Source of the DNA: Bacillus sp. MRMR6
Lineage (GTDB): Bacteria > Bacillota > Bacilli > Bacillales > Cytobacillaceae
Assembly (NCBI RefSeq): GCF_001940785.1
Contig: NZ_MSLS01000003.1
Span: forward strand, 90,647-154,646
Reading direction: 5' to 3'
Length of the DNA: 64,000 bases
The position numbers and the translations under genes were made by a program. The notes beneath the pieces were generated by a model. The model did not search any database, was not told where the DNA came from, and saw only the letters and a program-made list of their open reading frames with translations. Below, in pieces: positions 8,829-18,086 of the stretch (the first letter of the stretch is position 1; every line of letters begins with the position of its first letter).

Positions 8829-9647
8829 TTATTCCCCCACTGAGATGATTTTACGGTTTGTCATTGCAAGTGCTGTTTCCACGCCTTTTTGCAGGCTATT
8901 CTTCGTAATCAGCTGCTCTAGATTAATTCCTAAATTGACGATTGTTTGCGCAATCTCCGGCCGAATGCCGACAATTAAACATTTCGCTCCGACCAATCTG
9001 ACTGCCTCGGAAGCCTGAATAATGTGATGGGCTACCATTGTATCCACCACGGGCACGCCGGTAATATCAATTAACACGACCTGGGCCCGATGCTTCACGA
9101 CACCTTGCAAGAGATTATCCATAATCTGCTTCGCTCTCTCGGTATCAATCGCACCCACTAAAGGCATAACCGTGATATTATCAAAAATCGGAATTAATGG
9201 TGCTGACAGCTCCTGAAGAGCAATTTTTTGCAGAGAAACCGTCCTTTGCCACGAGGCAGCATAGTGATTAAGCACCTCTTTGTTCAGCGGCATCACCCAC
9301 TTGTCATAATCCCAGCCAAATTGCACCTGCTGTTTTTTTGAAGCATCCTCGGTCATATGCTGATTGAGGACTTTTTCAAACTCTCCTAAACTATCGATAA
9401 TAAAACTAATATTCCAGCCGAGCGGAACCATTTTTTGCGCAAAATCACTAATCTTGTCCGATAAATCTGTTTCATTTTTCATTAAATGTGAAATTAATAG
9501 ATTGATATATTCGTTACCGATATTCGTATAAACCTGGTCTGACAGGTAGATGGAAACCTTCTGTTCATCCATCCTCATCAGTTTCTCTGTCCATTCCTCT
9601 AGCAGCTGTGACCGGTTTGTTTGAATATACTCCACAAAGCGACGCAT
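8829..9647 (-). CDS. rsbRA: Stressosome sensor protein RsbR (RsbRA)
   Basis: RsbR is the sensory subunit of the stressosome. The 272-residue protein has an N-terminal globin-like domain (about 1-135) that projects as a turret and a C-terminal STAS domain, with both phosphoacceptor threonines visible: DTERAK (about T169) and VVDTMVAHH (about T203). The start at 9647 follows AAAGGGGAC; translation from further upstream would add 23 residues and is not supported. It heads the operon R-S-T-U-V-W-sigB-X. Confidence 0.95.
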   Translation of the reverse strand: MRRFVEYIQTNRSQLLEEWTEKLMRMDEQKVSIYLSDQVYTNIGNEYINLLISHLMKNETDLSDKISDFAQKMVPLGWNISFIIDSLGEFEKVLNQHMTEDASKKQQVQFGWDYDKWVMPLNKEVLNHYAASWQRTVSLQKIALQELSAPLIPIFDNITVMPLVGAIDTERAKQIMDNLLQGVVKHRAQVVLIDITGVPVVDTMVAHHIIQASEAVRLVGAKCLIVGIRPEIAQTIVNLGINLEQLITKNSLQKGVETALAMTNRKIISVGE

Positions 9648-9687
9648 TCTCAGTCCCCTTTCTCTCCTCTTGTCAGAATTATCTATT

Positions 9688-9693
9688 ATTATA
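9688..9693 (-). promoter_or_regulatory. Possible sigma-A -10 box of the rsbR operon
   Basis: A perfect TATAAT on the minus strand lies 41 bases before the rsbR start. No good -35 is present at the right distance (TATGTT at 18 bp is the best), so the call is tentative. Confidence 0.35.
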
Positions 9694-9791
9694 GCAATAT
9701 ACGCTTGGTAAAACATAATTACAGCACATTTTGGCTCAATAGTCCCATTCGGGATACACCATTATTATTTTAAAAAATTTATAGAAATAAT

Positions 9792-9816
9792 GTTTACCAT
9801 CAGTTATCAGGGGTAT
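9792..9816 (+). promoter_or_regulatory. Putative sigma-B promoter of the gene at 9878
   Basis: GTTTAC (9792-9797), 13 bp, GGGTAT (9811-9816): five of six and six of six matches to the sigma-B consensus with allowed spacing. It faces the small plus-strand gene that is divergent from rsbR. Confidence 0.7.
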
Positions 9817-9877
9817 ATAGATTGTAAGTCAAATGTATATCCTATTTGGTCCTAAGGGCTATATCGAGGAGGAATTT

Positions 9878-10156
9878 ATGATGAAACAGGTTTTAAGTAA
9901 ATCTCTAATCGCGGTTGGAATTGGTGCCTCGGCTTCGGCTGCAGCACTCTGGTTATCATCCAAGCCAAATCGAATCAAAGCAGAAAGCGTCCTTCGAGAT
10001 CTAAAACATAAGATCAAACCGAATGAATTTATAAAAAGCGAGCTGCTTCCAGTTAAAAAAGGGGGTAACCCAGATCCACATGATGTGGAAGATAACAATA
10101 TGGTGAGTGAAGGTGCGATGTATTCCGTTAATTTCTATAATGAGAAGGTTCAATAG
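9878..10156 (+). CDS. Small hypothetical protein, likely membrane-anchored
   Basis: A 92-residue product that I do not recognise. Residues 8-26 are hydrophobic (SLIAVGIGASASAAALWLS) and could be a signal anchor; the rest is polar with an acidic, Asn-rich end. A strong GAGGAGGAATTT site fixes the start at 9878 (or the next codon, also ATG). It is divergent from the rsb operon, has a good sigma-B-like promoter and its own terminator, so a role in general stress is inferred from context only. Confidence 0.7.
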   Translation: MMKQVLSKSLIAVGIGASASAAALWLSSKPNRIKAESVLRDLKHKIKPNEFIKSELLPVKKGGNPDPHDVEDNNMVSEGAMYSVNFYNEKVQ

Positions 10157-10186
10157 TTGGGGTTCAGTTGCCCCAGCTTTTTTTAT
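10156..10186 (+). terminator. Terminator of the small stress-linked gene
   Basis: GTTGGGG and CCCCAGC pair around an 8-nt loop directly at the stop codon, followed by seven T residues. Confidence 0.8.
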
Positions 10187-10343
10187 TTTGGCATTGTTAA
10201 TAGTTTACTCTCATCATTTATTATTTTGCATATTAAAGCAGGTCAACTTATCATTAGGTTCTTCTAAGTGAAATTTAAAACTAAAGTTAAAAGACATTAA
10301 TATCTATAGTTAAATTGGAAAATAATATCCAAGAGGTGATTGT

Positions 10344-11348
10344 GTGGATGAGAATAAATTAAAACTTACATCTTCCGAAATAGGAACTCTGTGGGGAGAA
10401 TATGTAAATGGGACCATGACAGATGTGGTAAATAGATATATGGTTTCGATCATTGAGGACGAGTCCATTAAAGCTATTTTTGAGGATGCTATTACTACAT
10501 TTGAAAAACAAAAGAATCAAATCGTTACTTTTTTGGAGAACGACGGGTTTCCAATTCCAATTGGATTTACTGAATCTGACCTCTTTAAAGGTAAACCAAG
10601 ATTGTTCACGGATATATTTTGCCTAAATTATTTACATATCATGACATTACATGGTTTGCTGGGGCACAGCACTGCATTAGCCGTATCGGTTAGAAAAGAC
10701 TTAAGGTATTTTTATGATTCCTGCGATAACGATGCGAAAAAAATGTATCACCAGACCATTGAGTTATTACTTGAGAAAGGAAATTTTCAGAGAGACCCTT
10801 TATTTTATCCAGCTAAAAACCCTGAATATATTTCAAGCAAAGATTTCGCCGATGGATTTTTCGGTAAGGGGCGAAAATTAGCAGCGACTGAAATCATTAG
10901 TATTTCTCTCAACCTTAAAAAGAACATTATGGCTAAAACACTTTCTATCGCATTTAGTCAAGTCGCTCAAACAAAAGAAACAAGAAAGTTTTTAACTGAT
11001 TCAGAGAAAACGGCTGACCAACAAATCAAAGCTTTTTCAAAAATTATGCAAGCAGATAATTTACCAGTTCCGAAATCATGGGAAACAGAAGTGACCACTT
11101 CAACAGCCTCTCCTTTTTCGGATAAGTTAATGTTATATCATATCGGTTTCTTATTTCAAGCTGCACAAAACTATCATGGAGCAGGTCTTGCATCTTCTAT
11201 GAGAGTTGATCTTGTGACAGCTTATGAGGGTACTATCCTAAAAAATCTTATGGTAACAAAAAAATGGTTTGATTTGATGGTAGAAAATAAATGGTTAGAA
11301 CAACCTCCTCTTGCTCCTAATAGAAAAGAAATTGCAAAAGAAGTGTAG
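10344..11348 (+). CDS. DUF3231 family protein
   Basis: A 334-residue protein of the DUF3231 family. It has two related helical halves (about 8-165 and 180-325); each half contains a family-like LMLYHIGFL or LNYLHIMTL segment and a short conserved VRKDL or MRVDL motif, suggesting an internal duplication of a ferritin-like four-helix bundle. Function is unknown; relatives are often associated with spores, and here that is only a family-level hint. The start is a GTG eight bases after AGAGGTGAT. The gene stands alone on the plus strand between the rsb and nuo operons. Confidence 0.85.
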   Translation: MDENKLKLTSSEIGTLWGEYVNGTMTDVVNRYMVSIIEDESIKAIFEDAITTFEKQKNQIVTFLENDGFPIPIGFTESDLFKGKPRLFTDIFCLNYLHIMTLHGLLGHSTALAVSVRKDLRYFYDSCDNDAKKMYHQTIELLLEKGNFQRDPLFYPAKNPEYISSKDFADGFFGKGRKLAATEIISISLNLKKNIMAKTLSIAFSQVAQTKETRKFLTDSEKTADQQIKAFSKIMQADNLPVPKSWETEVTTSTASPFSDKLMLYHIGFLFQAAQNYHGAGLASSMRVDLVTAYEGTILKNLMVTKKWFDLMVENKWLEQPPLAPNRKEIAKEV

Positions 11349-11471
11349 TAATACGCTTTGGTTATTTAAGTGGATAATAATTGTTTATACTTTTTTCTAT
11401 GTGGGATGCTGTAAAAGATTCATGCGGAGGAAGTTCATGTATAACATGATTGTACAGGAATAACCTTCGCG

Positions 11472-11626
11472 GCTTCCCCGGGACAGACAACCTAGCACTT
11501 GTTTCTGCTGACTTTGTCCCGCAGCTTCCCCGGGACAGACAACCTAGCACTTGTTTCAGCCGACTTTGTCCCGCAGCTTCCTCGGGGCAGACAACCTAGC
11601 GCTCGTTTAAGCCGACTTGTCCCGCG
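11472..11626. repeat. Tandem array of three 51-52 bp hairpin units
   Basis: Units at 11472-11523, 11524-11575 and 11576-11626 share the pattern GCTTCCCCGGGACAGACAAC ... GACTTTGTCCCGCA. Within each, CGGGACA and TGTCCCG (slightly altered in the third) are inverted, so every unit folds into its own hairpin. The period is not a multiple of three, and the short reading frame across it on the minus strand is unlikely to be a gene. The rest of 11349-11850 holds the nuo terminator and nothing else I recognise. Confidence 0.85.
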
Positions 11627-11632
11627 GCAAAC

Positions 11633-11683
11633 AAAAAAGCACTAGACTAAGCGAACCCTAAACGGGTCCGTTAATCTAGCACT
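11633..11683 (-). terminator. Terminator of the nuo operon
   Basis: On the minus strand AGTGCTAGA pairs with TCTAGTGCT (two G-U wobbles), enclosing a further small hairpin (AACGGACCCGTT), and is followed by six T residues. It lies about 170 bases beyond nuoN. Confidence 0.7.
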
Positions 11684-11850
11684 TTTCAATATCTATGTTA
11701 CCCCTTTTATTTGGACCGTAATCGCAAATCGGCCATACTCACGACCCTACTTACAACCAAGCCCCACATAGCAGCTGGTCCCCCAACCAACATGCATGCT
11801 ACAAGACAACCATCCGCATAGACTCCCCCAAGCCCACGCGGGTCGCTCCT

Positions 11851-13365
11851 TTACTGCAAGAAATCCATAAACTGATTAAAGTTTCCGTTGATGAATTCAT
11901 TTGCTAGGTTTGGTGCTAGACCGAACAGCACCGCACCGCCTGCACCGATGATCAAAACGACTAAGATTCCAAATGGAATTTTCGCGAACTTGCTGTCATC
12001 TGCTGCTGGACGGAAGAACATTTGTGTCATAATGCCAAAATAGTAGAAATACGATACGACCGTGGTCGCAATCATGATCGAAGCTAGTACATAATGCGGT
12101 TCGCCTAAAAACGCTCCGATAAAGATGTTCAGCTTGCCGATGAAGCCTGCTGTTCCCGGGAAGCCGGCCAGGGAAACTAACAACACACCCATTACCACTG
12201 CCAACAAAGGTGAACGGCGATACAAACCAGCGTAGTCCGCAATCTTAGAGGAGCCTGTTTTCGACTCAACCAGTTGAATCACCGCAAATGCACCTAGATT
12301 CATGAACAAGTACGCAAATAGGTAGAACCAAATCGAATAGAACAGGTTCGCACTCATCGTCGTTAACGCAACTAGAATATAACCAGCGTGCGCGATACTT
12401 GAGTAAGCAAACATTCTTTTAATATTCGACTGCCTTAACGCAATGACGTTACCGATAATCATCGTCGCACCTGCGATAAACGCGATATAATCCTGCATGT
12501 TATAAAGGATTGGAATCGAACCAGGACCTTCTGTTACCGCTAAGCCAAATACCGATAACAAAATTCGAATCACAATTACAAAGCCTGCAGTCTTTGATAC
12601 CACACTTAAAAATGCGGTAACAGGTGTTGGTGCACCCTGGTACACGTCCGGAGCCCACATATGGAACGGGGCTGCCGCTAATTTAAAGGCTAACCCGACG
12701 AAGATCATTAAGAACGCTAAACCAAGCAAATAAGCGTGCTGCGGGTCTGCAAGCGACTGCAAACGACCAGCTATTTCAATCAAATTAGTCGTGCCGGTTA
12801 AACCGTACACATAGCTCATCCCGAACAAGGTAATCGCAGTAGAGATTCCGCCGTTGATGACGTATTTCATCGCCGACTCGTTTGACTGCAAATTGCGCTT
12901 CTTCATACCTGCTAGAATATAAGACGAAATCGACAATGTTTCTAAACCGATAAATAACGTGATTAAATCGCCGCTTGATGTCATGAACATCGCACCGAGC
13001 AAGCCCGTTAAAAATAAGTAATAAAACTCCCCGTGATACTCATCCAAACTGTCTTTCTTCTCGTAGCTGATGGCTAAGAACATTACTAATCCCGCTCCAC
13101 CAAGCAATAAGAATTTAAACGCCTTACCAAAGCCGTCCAAGCGGAAGGTATCATCTAGAATGGACGTTGTCTGCATATCGACTAAACCAGCCAGCGATAC
13201 CATGGCAGCAAGAATTGCTGCGATTGAGATCCACCCGAGGATGCGGCGGTCTTGATTTTTCGGCATAAATAAATCCATCAATGTAATAAGCGCGGCTACA
13301 CCGACGATGATGAACTCTGGTGTCATGATGCTCCAATTATATGACATTAACTCTTCAAGACTCAT
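11851..13365 (-). CDS. nuoN: NADH-quinone oxidoreductase subunit N
   Basis: NuoN is one of three antiporter-like membrane subunits of complex I that couple quinone reduction to proton pumping. The 504-residue product has about 14 hydrophobic helices and family motifs such as RMFAYSSIAHAGYILVA, the discontinuous-helix lysine region and LSLAGFPGTAGF-like PGTAGFIGK. Length is normal. The start follows GGAGGGTGATGAAGG. It is the last gene of the operon, six bases after nuoM. Confidence 0.96.
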   Translation of the reverse strand: MSLEELMSYNWSIMTPEFIIVGVAALITLMDLFMPKNQDRRILGWISIAAILAAMVSLAGLVDMQTTSILDDTFRLDGFGKAFKFLLLGGAGLVMFLAISYEKKDSLDEYHGEFYYLFLTGLLGAMFMTSSGDLITLFIGLETLSISSYILAGMKKRNLQSNESAMKYVINGGISTAITLFGMSYVYGLTGTTNLIEIAGRLQSLADPQHAYLLGLAFLMIFVGLAFKLAAAPFHMWAPDVYQGAPTPVTAFLSVVSKTAGFVIVIRILLSVFGLAVTEGPGSIPILYNMQDYIAFIAGATMIIGNVIALRQSNIKRMFAYSSIAHAGYILVALTTMSANLFYSIWFYLFAYLFMNLGAFAVIQLVESKTGSSKIADYAGLYRRSPLLAVVMGVLLVSLAGFPGTAGFIGKLNIFIGAFLGEPHYVLASIMIATTVVSYFYYFGIMTQMFFRPAADDSKFAKIPFGILVVLIIGAGGAVLFGLAPNLANEFINGNFNQFMDFLQ

Positions 13366-13371
13366 CCTTCA

Positions 13372-14877
13372 TCACCCTCCTAACCCAAGCATAATCGTTT
13401 CAAGTGTGGCCTGAAGCGGTGAGCTTAGAACGCTTGGATACACTCCGATTAATACAATAAAACCCATCAGCACAAGCACTGGAATCAATTCCAGCCCGTT
13501 TAAGTCGCGCAGCCCTGTGAACTCGCGGTGCGCCTTACCGTAGGTAATCGCTAGAACCGCACGCAGTAAGTACACTGCGGTCATGATAATCCCGAGTGTT
13601 CCGATCGCCGCAATCCACGGCATTTCCTTGAATAAACCAAAGAACGCCATAAACTCACTGACAAATCCGGACATCCCCGGTAAACCAAGCGAGCCAAGAG
13701 CCCCCGCAAGCAAGAAGCCTGACGCAATCGGCATTCCCTTTGCCATACCGCCCAGATTCTCTAGCAGCGACGTATCTGTACGCTCATAGAACGCCCCAAC
13801 CAAGAAGAACAATAGTGCTGAAATCAACCCGTGCGAGATGACCTGGAAAATCGCCCCTTGCACACCGGCCTCATTCATTGCCGAAAGCCCAATCAACACA
13901 ATTCCCATATGCGAAATCGAGCTGTAAGCCAAAACCATTTTAAAGTCTGTTTGAATGAACGCTAGGTAGGCTCCGTAAAGGAGATTAACGACTCCGAGTA
14001 TGGCCAGCCCTACGGCTAACGTCTCAAACTGTCCGGGAAATAATCCCATCCCAAAACGGATCAAACCGTACGCACCAATCTTTAAGAGAATACCAGAGTG
14101 AATCATCACAATTGGCGGCGGTGCTTGTACGTGAACTTTCAGCATCCAGCTGTGCAATGGGAAAATCGGTAATTTCACCCCAAAAGCAATCAGTAAAGCG
14201 ATCAATAAACCTAGCTTCTGATCATTCGTCATTGGGAAATTAGGATCAGCCAGGATCGCCTGCAAATTATCAATATTCGTTGTACCTGTGCGGGCAAATA
14301 GAATCATAATCACGATTAACAGGACCGCTGAACCGAGACCGTTGTAGATTAGGAAGCTGTAAGCCGCTTTTTCTTTTTCAAAATAGCCCCATTTTCCAAT
14401 TAAGAAGAACATTGGAATCAAGGTAAGCTCGAAAAAGACGAAGAATAGAATCAGGTTTTCAGCTGTAAACACGCCGAGTATTCCTAGTTCAAGAAGCAGG
14501 AATAGCATGAAATAACCTTTCCATTCTTTTTTAATATACATGCTTGCAATTGCTGCTAACGTTGCCACTACTGTTGTCAGAACAACCAGCAGCATCGAAA
14601 AGCCGCTTAGGCCCAGCTCGTAATTGACGGCGAAGATCCCGTCCTGGACACCCAGGCCGCGGAACTGAATCCACTCTGCATATACGTCGAAGTCTGCTAA
14701 ATCTTTGCCCCAAAGGTAATGAAAATAAGTGCCTAGTGCGGTAATCAGTGCCGGCAGGGTGGCTAGGAAGCCAACCGTTTTAATCGACTTTTCCTGGTCT
14801 TTAGGCATGAATGCTAACACGGCAATCCCTAGTAACGGGGAGAATACTAAGATGGTTAGAACGAAAGAAAGATCCAT
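13372..14877 (-). CDS. nuoM: NADH-quinone oxidoreductase subunit M
   Basis: A 501-residue antiporter-like subunit of complex I with about 14 transmembrane segments. Motifs include FFFVFFELTLIPMFFLIG with the conserved glutamate in helix 5, PLHSWMLKVHVQAPPP, and KMVLAYSSISHMG. It is adjacent to nuoL (one base) and nuoN, and all three Mrp-like channels are therefore present. GGGGGTACTTATAAA precedes the ATG. Confidence 0.96.
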   Translation of the reverse strand: MDLSFVLTILVFSPLLGIAVLAFMPKDQEKSIKTVGFLATLPALITALGTYFHYLWGKDLADFDVYAEWIQFRGLGVQDGIFAVNYELGLSGFSMLLVVLTTVVATLAAIASMYIKKEWKGYFMLFLLLELGILGVFTAENLILFFVFFELTLIPMFFLIGKWGYFEKEKAAYSFLIYNGLGSAVLLIVIMILFARTGTTNIDNLQAILADPNFPMTNDQKLGLLIALLIAFGVKLPIFPLHSWMLKVHVQAPPPIVMIHSGILLKIGAYGLIRFGMGLFPGQFETLAVGLAILGVVNLLYGAYLAFIQTDFKMVLAYSSISHMGIVLIGLSAMNEAGVQGAIFQVISHGLISALLFFLVGAFYERTDTSLLENLGGMAKGMPIASGFLLAGALGSLGLPGMSGFVSEFMAFFGLFKEMPWIAAIGTLGIIMTAVYLLRAVLAITYGKAHREFTGLRDLNGLELIPVLVLMGFIVLIGVYPSVLSSPLQATLETIMLGLGG

Positions 14878-14878
14878 T

Positions 14879-16741
14879 TTATAAGTACCCCCCTGTTAAC
14901 GCAAAGATGACGACGAGGATGGCCAAGCCAACAAAGGCGACTGCACCGTACGTTTGCACCTGTCCGGATTGCAGCTTCGAGCCTGAAGCTCCAAGTCCCT
15001 GAACAAAACCAGCTACGCCCTTGACGATTCCTTCTACTAAGAAGACATCGATAAAGCGTAAGAAGTAGCTGACACCTTTTGTAAACGCCACAATCGTATA
15101 TTTATAAAACTCATCCACGAAATATTTGTTGAAAAGAATCGCATGCAGCGTGTCACCTGAGCCTGACAGCCAATTGCGGGCGATCGAACGCTTGAAATAG
15201 ATTAAATAGGCCAAGTAAATTCCCGCTAATGAAACCAGAGTTGCGGCAATCATTATCCAAATCGGTCCTTCAATATGGCTGTGTCCCAGTGCTTCATTAC
15301 CGTCAACAAGCCAAGCACCAAGATTATGGTTGAAAGGCGTTTGCACGTAACCTGCCACGACCGCAAGAACGCCAAGGACGATCATAGGATAGGTCATATT
15401 TGTTGGTGACTCGTGAACATTTTTCAATGAGCTGCGAGATTCTCCGGTAAACACCATGAAGAACAAGCGGAACATATAGAAAGCCGTCATAAAGGCTGCT
15501 GCTAACGCAAGCAAGAAAAGAACAGGATGTCCGCCTTCCCAGGCTGCGATTAAAATTTCATCTTTACTAAAGAAACCAGAGAACAATGGTACTCCGCTGA
15601 TGGCGAGTGTTCCGATTAAAAACAACGGCGCGGTAAACTTAAGCTTCTTCCAAAGCCCGCCCATTTCTTCAATGTTTTGCGTGTGTACCGCATGAATAAC
15701 GCTTCCTGCTGCTAAGAACAGTAATGCTTTGAAGAAAGCATGTGTCATTAAGTGGAATACACCGGCAACATAGCCTGCAGACCCTAGAGCGAGCATCATG
15801 TAGCCAAGCTGTGAAACCGTTGAGTAAGCGAGTACTCGTTTAATATCCGTTTGGACAAGACCGATGCTCGCGGCAAAGATGGCCGTAAAGGCACCGATTG
15901 TCGCGATGGTTAACAGTGCTGCTTCACTCGCTGCAAACAGCGGGAATAGGGCAGCCACAAGGTATACCCCGGCAGCAACCATGGTTGCTGCGTGGATTAA
16001 CGCTGAAACCGGTGTTGGACCTTCCATCGCATCCGGAAGCCATGTATGTAGTGGGAACTGACCAGATTTACCAACCGCACCAATGAAAATTAAGATGGCG
16101 ATTACGGTAATCATTGATTGTGATACAGCGCCAGCCTCTACTGCATGGAAAATTTCACTGTATTCAAAGCTTTTTGTTTCCCAGAATAATAGGATCATCC
16201 CAATAAAGAGTCCCACGTCCCCGATCCGGGTCATGATAAACGCCTTTTTTGCTGCCGCTCTCGCCTCATTTTTATAAAAGTAGAATCCGATCAGCAAGAA
16301 CGAGCCGACGCCGACTAGCTCCCAGAAAATATAGGTTTGCAGAAGGTTTGGCGAAATCACAAGGCCAAGCATCGCAAACGTAAATAATCCTAAATAGGCA
16401 TAGAATACTGGAAACCGCTCATCCCCGTGCATATATCCCTTTGAATAGGTATGTACCAGGAAGCTGACGAGCGAGACAATCACTAGCATTAATGCATTTA
16501 ATTGATTCACTTCAAAGCCCGCTGTTAAAGAAATATCTCCTATCGTGAGCCACTCAACTGATGTCTTATAGGTTGGTTCTGTAAAACGTTCAAACAGCAC
16601 CAATAACGAGTAGACCAGCGCTGCCAATGTAGCAAGAATCCCCACATAAGCACTCGCTTCTCTCAGTCGTTTGCCAAATAGAAGAAGGATCAAAAACGAT
16701 AATAGCGGGAAAAGCGGTATAATCCATGCATTTTCCATCAT
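14879..16741 (-). CDS. nuoL: NADH-quinone oxidoreductase subunit L
   Basis: The largest antiporter-like subunit of complex I, 620 residues, including a C-terminal extension expected to carry the long lateral helix. Motifs include FWELVGVGSFLLIGFYFYK, QFPLHTWLPDAMEGPTPVSA and KRVLAYSTVSQLGYM. The ATG at 16741 lies 7 bases after AAGGGGAT; a GTG two codons earlier is less well placed. A small REP-like palindrome lies between nuoK and this gene. Confidence 0.96.
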   Translation of the reverse strand: MMENAWIIPLFPLLSFLILLLFGKRLREASAYVGILATLAALVYSLLVLFERFTEPTYKTSVEWLTIGDISLTAGFEVNQLNALMLVIVSLVSFLVHTYSKGYMHGDERFPVFYAYLGLFTFAMLGLVISPNLLQTYIFWELVGVGSFLLIGFYFYKNEARAAAKKAFIMTRIGDVGLFIGMILLFWETKSFEYSEIFHAVEAGAVSQSMITVIAILIFIGAVGKSGQFPLHTWLPDAMEGPTPVSALIHAATMVAAGVYLVAALFPLFAASEAALLTIATIGAFTAIFAASIGLVQTDIKRVLAYSTVSQLGYMMLALGSAGYVAGVFHLMTHAFFKALLFLAAGSVIHAVHTQNIEEMGGLWKKLKFTAPLFLIGTLAISGVPLFSGFFSKDEILIAAWEGGHPVLFLLALAAAFMTAFYMFRLFFMVFTGESRSSLKNVHESPTNMTYPMIVLGVLAVVAGYVQTPFNHNLGAWLVDGNEALGHSHIEGPIWIMIAATLVSLAGIYLAYLIYFKRSIARNWLSGSGDTLHAILFNKYFVDEFYKYTIVAFTKGVSYFLRFIDVFLVEGIVKGVAGFVQGLGASGSKLQSGQVQTYGAVAFVGLAILVVIFALTGGYL

Positions 16742-16763
16742 TATCACTATCCCCTTTTAAACT

Positions 16764-16787
16764 GGTACCTGTGCGGTGACAGGCACC
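16764..16787. repeat. GGTGACAGGCACC palindrome between nuoK and nuoL
   Basis: GGTACCTGT and ACAGGCACC are nearly perfect inverted arms. The 13-base core GGTGACAGGCACC recurs inverted twice at 18087-18099 and 18117-18129, so this is a local copy of a dispersed REP-like motif. Confidence 0.65.
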
Positions 16788-16809
16788 ACCTATCATTTTT
16801 ACAATCTTG

Positions 16810-17124
16810 TTAGTTTTTCATTGTATTTATGTCGTCGATATTAACGGTTTTGCGTGTGCGGTATAGGGCAATCAGGATTGCCAGACCGACAGCTGCTTCG
16901 GCAGCGGCAACGCAAATGACGAACAATGCGAAGATCTGACCGGTGATGGACGGTGCCATTCCATATTTACTAAAGGTTACTAGGTTGATATTGACGGCAT
17001 TTAGCATTAGTTCAATCGAAATCAACACAATTACGGTGTTCCGTTTTGTTAATGCACCATATAACCCGATGCAAAAAAGAATTAGTGCCAGCGCTAGGAA
17101 GGCTGAAGCGGGAACTGAACTCAT
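16810..17124 (-). CDS. nuoK: NADH-quinone oxidoreductase subunit K
   Basis: A 104-residue subunit with three transmembrane helices; the conserved membrane glutamates are in [13 protein letters not shown] and in [12 protein letters not shown]. It forms part of the proton path between the quinone module and the antiporter-like subunits. Its start overlaps the nuoJ stop by four bases, indicating coupled translation. Confidence 0.96.
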   Translation of the reverse strand: MSSVPASAFLALALILFCIGLYGALTKRNTVIVLISIELMLNAVNINLVTFSKYGMAPSITGQIFALFVICVAAAEAAVGLAILIALYRTRKTVNIDDINTMKN

Positions 17125-17642
17125 TCCTTATCCGCCTCCTTCTCCTCTTTTTTGGCTAAAACAATCGAACCCACAAGTGCCACTAACAATAAGGCAGAAG
17201 TCAATTCAAAAGGAATGACCCATTTTGAGTAAAGGGCTACCCCAATTTGCATGGTATTCTCTACATGTAGGTCGGTTGGAACCTGTGGGATGTTGAAGTC
17301 ATAAATACCGATGTAAAAGGCAATTGCAAAGCCGACAACACCCAGGAATAAGAAAATCCTTCTCCAACTTCCCGGTGAATTGGTCTCTCCCTTGTCATCA
17401 TGCTTCGTTAACATGATTCCAAATAGCATGATTATCGTAATCGCACCTGAGTAAATTAAGATTTGCACAGCGGCCACAAATTCTGCTGACAGCAAAACGA
17501 AGATACCGGCGATGCTTACGAATGTGAAGATCAGGGCAACGACCATGTGCACGACTTTGGTAAGGTTCAACAGCAGCACGCCGCCGATGATGGCGACAAG
17601 TGCAAGGCCCATAAATGCGATAAATTCGCCTGTTATTGTCAT
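17121..17642 (-). CDS. nuoJ: NADH-quinone oxidoreductase subunit J
   Basis: A 173-residue subunit with five predicted helices and the family motif [18 protein letters not shown], which includes the pi-bulge helix thought to gate coupling in complex I. The C-terminus is polar and Lys/Glu-rich. It overlaps both nuoI and nuoK by four bases. Confidence 0.95.
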   Translation of the reverse strand: MTITGEFIAFMGLALVAIIGGVLLLNLTKVVHMVVALIFTFVSIAGIFVLLSAEFVAAVQILIYSGAITIIMLFGIMLTKHDDKGETNSPGSWRRIFLFLGVVGFAIAFYIGIYDFNIPQVPTDLHVENTMQIGVALYSKWVIPFELTSALLLVALVGSIVLAKKEEKEADKE

Positions 17643-18058
17643 GCTTTATTCACCTGCCGTACGTTTTCATCGTTCTCATCTAAATATTCAAGGTTTTTAA
17701 ATAACATATCACGGCTGTACTCGGCCAATTCAAAGTTATTGGTCATGACAATCGCTTCCGTCGGGCAGACCTCCGTACACAGGTCACAGAGGATACAAAT
17801 CTCGAAGTTAATGTCGTACGTATCGATGATTTTTCCCTTTTTCGCTGGATCAGGATGCTTTTTACCCGTTAATTGAATACAGTCCGTCGGGCAAATATTC
17901 GCACACTGATTACAAACAATACATTTCTCAGGATAAAACTTCTGAATCCCGCGAAATCGGTCTGGCAGTGGAAGCGGCTCCTTCGGATAATTATATGTTA
18001 CTTTTTCCTTCGTTAATTGTTTTAGGGTATATTTCAAGCCTTTTGTAAATCCAAGCAC
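17639..18058 (-). CDS. nuoI: NADH-quinone oxidoreductase subunit I (2 x 4Fe-4S)
   Basis: The ferredoxin-like peripheral subunit that carries clusters N6a and N6b towards NuoB. Two CxxCxxCxxxCP motifs are visible: CIVCNQCANICP (about 46-57) and CILCDLCTEVCP (about 91-102). The product has 139 residues, as in other Bacillus. Because nuoEFG are absent, this subunit may be nearest to the electron entry point, perhaps from ferredoxin; that is inference. Confidence 0.95.
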   Translation of the reverse strand: MLGFTKGLKYTLKQLTKEKVTYNYPKEPLPLPDRFRGIQKFYPEKCIVCNQCANICPTDCIQLTGKKHPDPAKKGKIIDTYDINFEICILCDLCTEVCPTEAIVMTNNFELAEYSRDMLFKNLEYLDENDENVRQVNKA

Positions 18059-18086
18059 GTTTTTTCACCCCTTTTTTCATTTGAAT

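Noticed and set aside
11362-11550. A 62-codon minus-strand frame running into the tandem hairpin array
   Set aside because: The repeat period is not a multiple of three, the product resembles nothing, and no good ribosome site precedes it.
11472-11626. Tandem direct repeats as a possible CRISPR array
   Set aside because: The units abut without unique spacers, and no cas genes are present.
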